Positions 61,390-64,000 of a stretch of 64,000 nucleotides of DNA are shown here, piece after piece (the stretch's first letter is position 1; every line of letters begins with the position of its first letter). The DNA is taken from the NCBI GenBank assembly GCA_947631565.1, contig CANRLV010000005.1, positions 1-64,000 of the forward strand. Reading direction: 5' to 3'. Position numbers and translations under genes: made by a program. The notes beneath the pieces are model-generated. The model was not told where the DNA came from. It did not search any database and saw nothing but the letters and a program-made list of their open reading frames with translations. Source of the stretch: an uncultured Gemmiger sp. (GTDB taxonomy: Bacteria; Bacillota; Clostridia; Oscillospirales; Ruminococcaceae).

Positions 61390-61607
61390 CGGTGCCACCC
61401 CCTTCCATTCTTGCAATTTAAGTGTTGATTTTTTTCATTACAATTTTCATTATTTCCGCAAAAATGAAGATTTCGCCCTTTTTACTTTCGTTTTCCCTCT
61501 ACTTCTCAAGTAAAGTCTTAGCTTTTTTTCTTTAGTTGTTAGCTTTCTCTTACAGATAAAAGCGAGAGTGTATACAAGCTATAACATACAGAACAGTTAC
61601 AGATACA

Positions 61608-61697
61608 GACGCGCGCGCGCGAATGGTATCGATGGGGTATCACACCGCGCATGATACCCCTAGCATACGGTACCCATACCGTATCGATGGGGTATCA
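61608..61697. repeat. Nested direct and inverted repeats next to the SWIM gene
   Basis: GTATCGATGGGGTATCA occurs at 61626-61642 and again at 61681-61697; TGATACCCC (61652-61660) is its inverted half. Between them ATACGGTA-CCCA-TACCGTAT (61665-61684) is a palindrome. A run of alternating CG (61608-61621) precedes. The second repeat overlaps the SWIM stop. The 61390-61607 stretch is AT-rich and holds no gene I can support. Confidence 0.75.
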
Positions 61698-62096
61698 TTC
61701 ATCCGCGCTCATGGCGGCAAAATACATGTGCTTGCACGGTAAGCCACGGTGCAGGAAGTCGCCGCAGCTACATCCGCTGTTGTCGACGGTATACTGCTTG
61801 CCGCTCTCGCCGGCCACGATGGCGGTGCCGGTCTTTTTGTCAAAACTGACCAAGCGCATCGTCTTTGACTGCGCGGCCCGCTCCATGCGCTCATACTGGC
61901 CGTCGGCCATGTGTACCGACCTATCCCACGCAGACCACCCGACCTTCTGGAAGTCGCGGCATATCATGTCGAGTATCTTTTGCCGGTTCTGCTGGATCTC
62001 ACGCTCGGCCGCCCGCTCGGGGCTCGAGTTCTTCCCTAGTATATAAAAGACAAAGCAGAGCGCGGCCACGGCCGCGATGCCGAACACCCATAACAT
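61695..62096 (-). CDS. Membrane-anchored SWIM zinc-finger protein
   Basis: A 133-residue protein with one N-terminal membrane segment (VFGIAAVAALCFVFYILG), a charged helical middle, and a C-terminal SWIM finger CSCGDFLHRGLPCKH (CxC...CxH) at about residues 109-123. SWIM fingers bind DNA or proteins and occur in helicases, transposases and small phage proteins. I take the ATG at 62096 after GCGAGGGTG, not the GTG at 62102. It lies between the integrase and the repressor, so it is probably expressed in the lysogen. Confidence 0.75.
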   Translation of the reverse strand: MLWVFGIAAVAALCFVFYILGKNSSPERAAEREIQQNRQKILDMICRDFQKVGWSAWDRSVHMADGQYERMERAAQSKTMRLVSFDKKTGTAIVAGESGKQYTVDNSGCSCGDFLHRGLPCKHMYFAAMSADE

Positions 62097-62208
62097 AGAC
62101 ACACCCTCGCAATTTGTCGAAAGTTATTAAATCACGTTTGACTGCAAAATCCGCGGCCTCTTGCTATACTGGGCTTTGACACTTGCCCCGCAGAAAGGAG
62201 AATCGTCC

Positions 62209-62376
62209 GTGGAAGAATTGCAAACGCTTGTCTGTATGGCAAAGACCTTGCCAGAAGACGAGCAATCCGACTTCATCAGCTTTCTTCGGTTTTGTGCTGA
62301 GCGCTTAAATAAAGGCGAGCCAGTTCAACTAATTTGGCGCGATTTTCAGGCGACAGTGCGCGCACAATCTCGATAA
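62209..62376 (+). CDS. Small ORF convergent with and overlapping the repressor
   Basis: A 55-residue ORF starting with GTG after AGAAAGGAGAA and an extended -10 TGCTATACT at 62162-62170. It is helical and acidic at the start (EELQTLVCMAKTLPEDEQSDF). Its last 100 bases overlap the repressor gene on the other strand. I recognise no family. The promoter and ribosome site are better than expected by chance, but it could be non-coding. Confidence 0.5.
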   Translation: MEELQTLVCMAKTLPEDEQSDFISFLRFCAERLNKGEPVQLIWRDFQATVRAQSR

Positions 62377-62626
62377 GCTCACGGACCCCGGCATCAGTTT
62401 CGGTGCCGGGGATTTCTTTGTCTTCAGTCCAGCCCATCAGGTAGGCTGGCGTAGTCTGCAACGCCGTAGCCAGCGGCTCGATGACCGAAATGTGGAAGTT
62501 TTCTATCTCCGCGCTCTCGTACCTGTAAACTGTGGCCCTATTCTTGCCCAGCCGGGCGGCGAGTTCGTCGACGGAAAACCCTAATTCTACCCTTCTATCG
62601 TGAATTCTGCTGCCGATTGTTGACAT
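62276..62626 (-). CDS. CI-like phage repressor (XRE family)
   Basis: A 116-residue repressor with an N-terminal XRE helix-turn-helix (IHDRRVELGFSVDELAARLGKNRATVYRYE) and a short C-terminal helical tail, with no LexA-type protease domain. It starts at the ATG (62626) after AAAGGTGG; the longer ORF is promoter sequence. It is divergent from a Cro-like gene across a shared operator region, the standard lysogeny switch. Confidence 0.88.
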   Translation of the reverse strand: MSTIGSRIHDRRVELGFSVDELAARLGKNRATVYRYESAEIENFHISVIEPLATALQTTPAYLMGWTEDKEIPGTETDAGVRELIEIVRALSPENRAKLVELARLYLSAQHKTEES

Positions 62627-62651
62627 AAAAGCACCACCTTTTAGTGATTGC

Positions 62652-62761
62652 ATTGTACCACGGTTTTCGCATATTTGCAACAACAAAAGGCGAAAATGAT
62701 AAAATTTTTCGCGTAAAATGCAAAAATAGGTGTTGACAAGCCCCGCGGAGTGTGTTATTTT
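62652..62761. promoter_or_regulatory. Divergent promoter/operator region of the lysogeny switch
   Basis: Leftward: TTGCAA and TACAAT (17 bases, with an extended TG) for the repressor, 62652-62680. Rightward: TTGACA and TATTTT (17 bases) for cro, 62733-62761. Between them GCGAAAA-N9-TTTTCGC (62690-62712) is a 23-bp operator-like palindrome, and a further TTTTCGC lies in the leftward spacer (62664-62670), so repressor binding there would close its own promoter. Confidence 0.8.
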
Positions 62762-62766
62762 GTGAA

Positions 62767-62784
62767 TGTCGCACCGACGCGACA
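62767..62784. promoter_or_regulatory. Palindrome TGTCGC-N6-GCGACA, copy 1
   Basis: An 18-bp palindrome in the leader of the Cro-like gene, 6 bases before the strong ribosome site. It is identical in arms and spacing to the copy at 63021. It could be an operator or an RNA hairpin. Confidence 0.75.
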
Positions 62785-62805
62785 ACGGAAAGGAGGTGAT
62801 TGTCA

Positions 62806-63030
62806 ATGGCACAGATGAACACCAACAAGTTAAAAGCCAAGCTCGTGGAAAGAGGAATCAACGTCGCGAACCTCGCCGAGTCGATAGGAATTGATAAAGC
62901 AACACTTTATCGTAAAATGCGCCACGGCGGCGAAAGTATGTCTATCAGGGACGCGAATGCCATCGTTTCGGCTTTGCGCCTCACCCCGGACGAAGCTGCG
63001 TCGATTTTTTTTGCCGAGGATGTCGCGTAG
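62806..63030 (+). CDS. Cro-like small XRE regulator
   Basis: A 74-residue helix-turn-helix protein (KAKLVERGINVANLAESIGIDKATLYRKMRHGGE). It is the first gene of the rightward early operon, so it should act as Cro. The start ATG (62806) is set by AAAGGAGGTGAT, a full match to the 16S anti-Shine-Dalgarno, so translation is expected to be strong unless the adjacent palindrome hides it. Its stop codon lies in the second copy of the palindrome. Confidence 0.82.
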   Translation: MAQMNTNKLKAKLVERGINVANLAESIGIDKATLYRKMRHGGESMSIRDANAIVSALRLTPDEAASIFFAEDVA

Positions 63031-63038
63031 ACGCGACA
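63021..63038. promoter_or_regulatory. Palindrome TGTCGC-N6-GCGACA, copy 2
   Basis: Same arms and same 6-base spacer as copy 1, overlapping the cro stop codon and lying 4 bases before the ribosome site (AAAGAGGTG) of the antirepressor gene. Confidence 0.75.
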
Positions 63039-63052
63039 GAAAGAGGTGTGAA

Positions 63053-63409
63053 ATGATTTACAGGTCTAGGAACGCTTTAGAGAATGCCGAGTTATCCGAT
63101 GCGCTCGAGAACGTAAAGCGTCACGATTTCAACGGCACCGTTATCCGCTCGGTTTACATGTGCGGCCAAACGTGGGTAGTGTTCAGCGACGTGTGCAAGG
63201 CTCTTGGGTATAAAAACCCGAGCAGCGAACACAAGCGCGTAAGCGACGACCAGAAGCGCCACATCGATATCGGTCTCAAAAATGCCTTGGCGGTATGCGT
63301 CAACCTTGACGGCCTGAAACGGTACGCAGCTCTTTCCAGCAAGCCGGTGGCCGTTGAGTTCCAGCGCTGGACCGCCGAGGAATTTAGAAAGGGGGCTTGC
63401 CGCCCATGA
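63053..63409 (+). CDS. BRO-N domain phage antirepressor
   Basis: A 118-residue protein almost wholly made of a BRO-N domain: TWVVFSDVCKALGYKNPSSEHKRVSDDQKRH, DGLKRYAALSSKPVAVEFQRW. BRO-N proteins bind DNA or repressors and act as phage antirepressors. It lacks the usual C-terminal KilA-C/ANT half. Translation begins at the ATG (63053) after AAAGAGGTGTG; the longer ORF reads through cro in another frame. It ends in ATGA overlap with the next gene. Confidence 0.85.
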   Translation: MIYRSRNALENAELSDALENVKRHDFNGTVIRSVYMCGQTWVVFSDVCKALGYKNPSSEHKRVSDDQKRHIDIGLKNALAVCVNLDGLKRYAALSSKPVAVEFQRWTAEEFRKGACRP

Positions 63410-63594
63410 ACGCCCGATCCGCTGCGATGGCCGATACCGTACATATCGACCCCTCGCTGATACCAAACGCCGCCCGCGATGCTCTGGCCGCTGCGACAGC
63501 GGACCTCATTCAAGGAATTCTGAACCAGCCGGGCGGCCGCGAGGCTTTGGACGCCGAGCGCAGATTGTACGAAGCCGAAAGGAGCAAAGCATGA
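63406..63594 (+). CDS. Small phage protein, unknown
   Basis: A 62-residue acidic, helical protein (LIPNAARDALAAATADLIQGILNQ) with no recognised family. Its ATG overlaps the antirepressor stop and its stop overlaps the next ATG, so it is translated in a chain. Real by its place in an overlapping operon; function unknown. Confidence 0.6.
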   Translation: MNARSAAMADTVHIDPSLIPNAARDALAAATADLIQGILNQPGGREALDAERRLYEAERSKA

Positions 63595-63884
63595 AAAAAG
63601 TTGTCGTCGCCACCCCGGCGGTCAAAGAGCGCATCGTGCGCACCGCCATTCTTATGTTCGCCGATCTCTGCCAGGCAGCCGGTCTGCTTGCCGTCGTCGG
63701 CGCCGCCCTCTGCACGGGGACGTGGTTCTGGAGCCTTGTCGACGTCGGCAACCCGACGCTCTGGGTGCTCGTCCCGGTCGTGCTGTTTCTGCTGATCTGC
63801 GGCCCGGCCGCCCTGCTGGCCGGCCTGCTGCTCAAGGGACAGTACATAACGCTGCCCGCGGTAAGGAGTGATCGCCGTGAGTGA
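63591..63884 (+). CDS. Small membrane protein of the phage early operon
   Basis: A 97-residue protein with two hydrophobic segments (LCQAAGLLAVVGAALCTGTWFW and LWVLVPVVLFLLICGPAALLAG). The ATG is inside the end of the preceding gene after GAAAGGAGC. It has the shape of a holin or superinfection-exclusion protein, but its position in the early operon does not favour holin. Unknown function. Confidence 0.6.
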   Translation: MKKVVVATPAVKERIVRTAILMFADLCQAAGLLAVVGAALCTGTWFWSLVDVGNPTLWVLVPVVLFLLICGPAALLAGLLLKGQYITLPAVRSDRRE

Positions 63885-64000
63885 GCTGAGCAATCTGCGC
63901 ATCCACAGCGGCGCCGCCGCCAAGGACATGGTCGCCGTCGTCCAGCGCATCTACCCCAAGTTTGACAAGACCATGCTGAGCAAGTGCGAACACGAGGACG
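63877..64000 (+). CDS. Start of a further phage gene, cut by the window end
   Basis: The GTG at 63877, after GTAAGGAGTG, opens a frame without stop to the window end (41 codons: MSELSNLRIHSGAAAKDM...). It overlaps the membrane protein's stop by 8 bases. Too short to classify. Confidence 0.6.
   Translation, partial: MSELSNLRIHSGAAAKDMVAVVQRIYPKFDKTMLSKCEHED

Noticed and set aside
61608-61621. Alternating CG tract as a Z-DNA regulatory element
   Set aside because: Fourteen bases alone are not enough evidence; kept only as part of the repeat block.
61608-61697. CRISPR array
   Set aside because: Only two direct copies, no regular spacers and no cas genes in the window.
63591-63884. Holin
   Set aside because: Two membrane segments fit, but the gene is in the early operon, far from any lysis genes visible here.

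Overview
The window is a GC-rich (about 60% or more by eye) stretch of a low-redundancy bacterial chromosome. Its gene content points to a spore-forming-lineage Clostridia, most likely Oscillospiraceae/Ruminococcaceae. The evidence is the sporulation set ylbJ-like/yqfC/yqfD/spoIIGA/sigE/sigG, the Firmicutes order yqfD-phoH-ybeY-dgkA-era-yqzL-recO-mutS2, a LacI-controlled sugar ABC operon without its own ATPase, AGGAGG-type ribosome sites and frequent GTG/TTG starts. I cannot name the species from the sequence alone.

Layout. 1-4.4 kb (- strand): a GH105 glycosidase, small hypothetical genes, tRNA-Thr(CGU), an ATP-grasp protein and a YlbJ-like sporulation membrane protein. 4.4-12.3 kb (+): yqfC, yqfD, phoH, ybeY, dgkA, era, yqzL-like, recO, mutS2. 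12.4-15.6 kb: spoIIGA-sigE and sigG, split by an antisense membrane protein gene. 15.6-19.1 kb (-): a hairpin-rich gap and a DHHW/MBOAT/DUF4358 cluster, probably for O-acetylation of a surface polymer. 19.3-28.6 kb: Gx transporter, reverse rubrerythrin, iron alcohol dehydrogenase, DUF421 protein, a 120-bp foldback MITE with a 9-bp target duplication, lipid kinase, lon, engB, a methyltransferase and hslO. 28.6-29.3 kb: a six-gene tRNA operon.

29.3-38.3 kb is a galactan-type utilisation locus: a LacI regulator with an autogenous operator, binding protein, two permeases, a large unrecognised protein, a zinc-ribbon protein, an apparently cytoplasmic GH53 galactanase and a lipoprotein. Matching palindromic operator sequences precede both the regulator and the transporter operon, which resembles ganR/ganSPQ-ganB of Bacillus subtilis. 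38.3-42.6 kb: mscS, FMN riboswitch-ribU, SAM-I riboswitch-metK and a DUF554 gene. 42.7-59.7 kb: recD2, comF-like, mreB, pcrA, thyX-tmk, mltG, a U32 peptidase, a nuclease-helicase fusion, a P-loop ATPase and a uracil-DNA glycosylase.

From 59.75 kb to the window end the sequence changes character. A large serine recombinase points outward at the left edge, followed by an AT-rich repeat region, a membrane-anchored SWIM protein, a CI-like repressor divergent from a Cro-like gene, a BRO-N antirepressor and small overlapping genes. I read this as the lysogeny arm of a prophage or other integrative element that continues beyond the window. The least explained items are the 625-residue protein of the galactan locus, the twin TGTCGC-N6-GCGACA palindromes of the prophage, the MITE, the hairpin array after sigG, and the recombinase reading frame that runs through an apparent host terminator.
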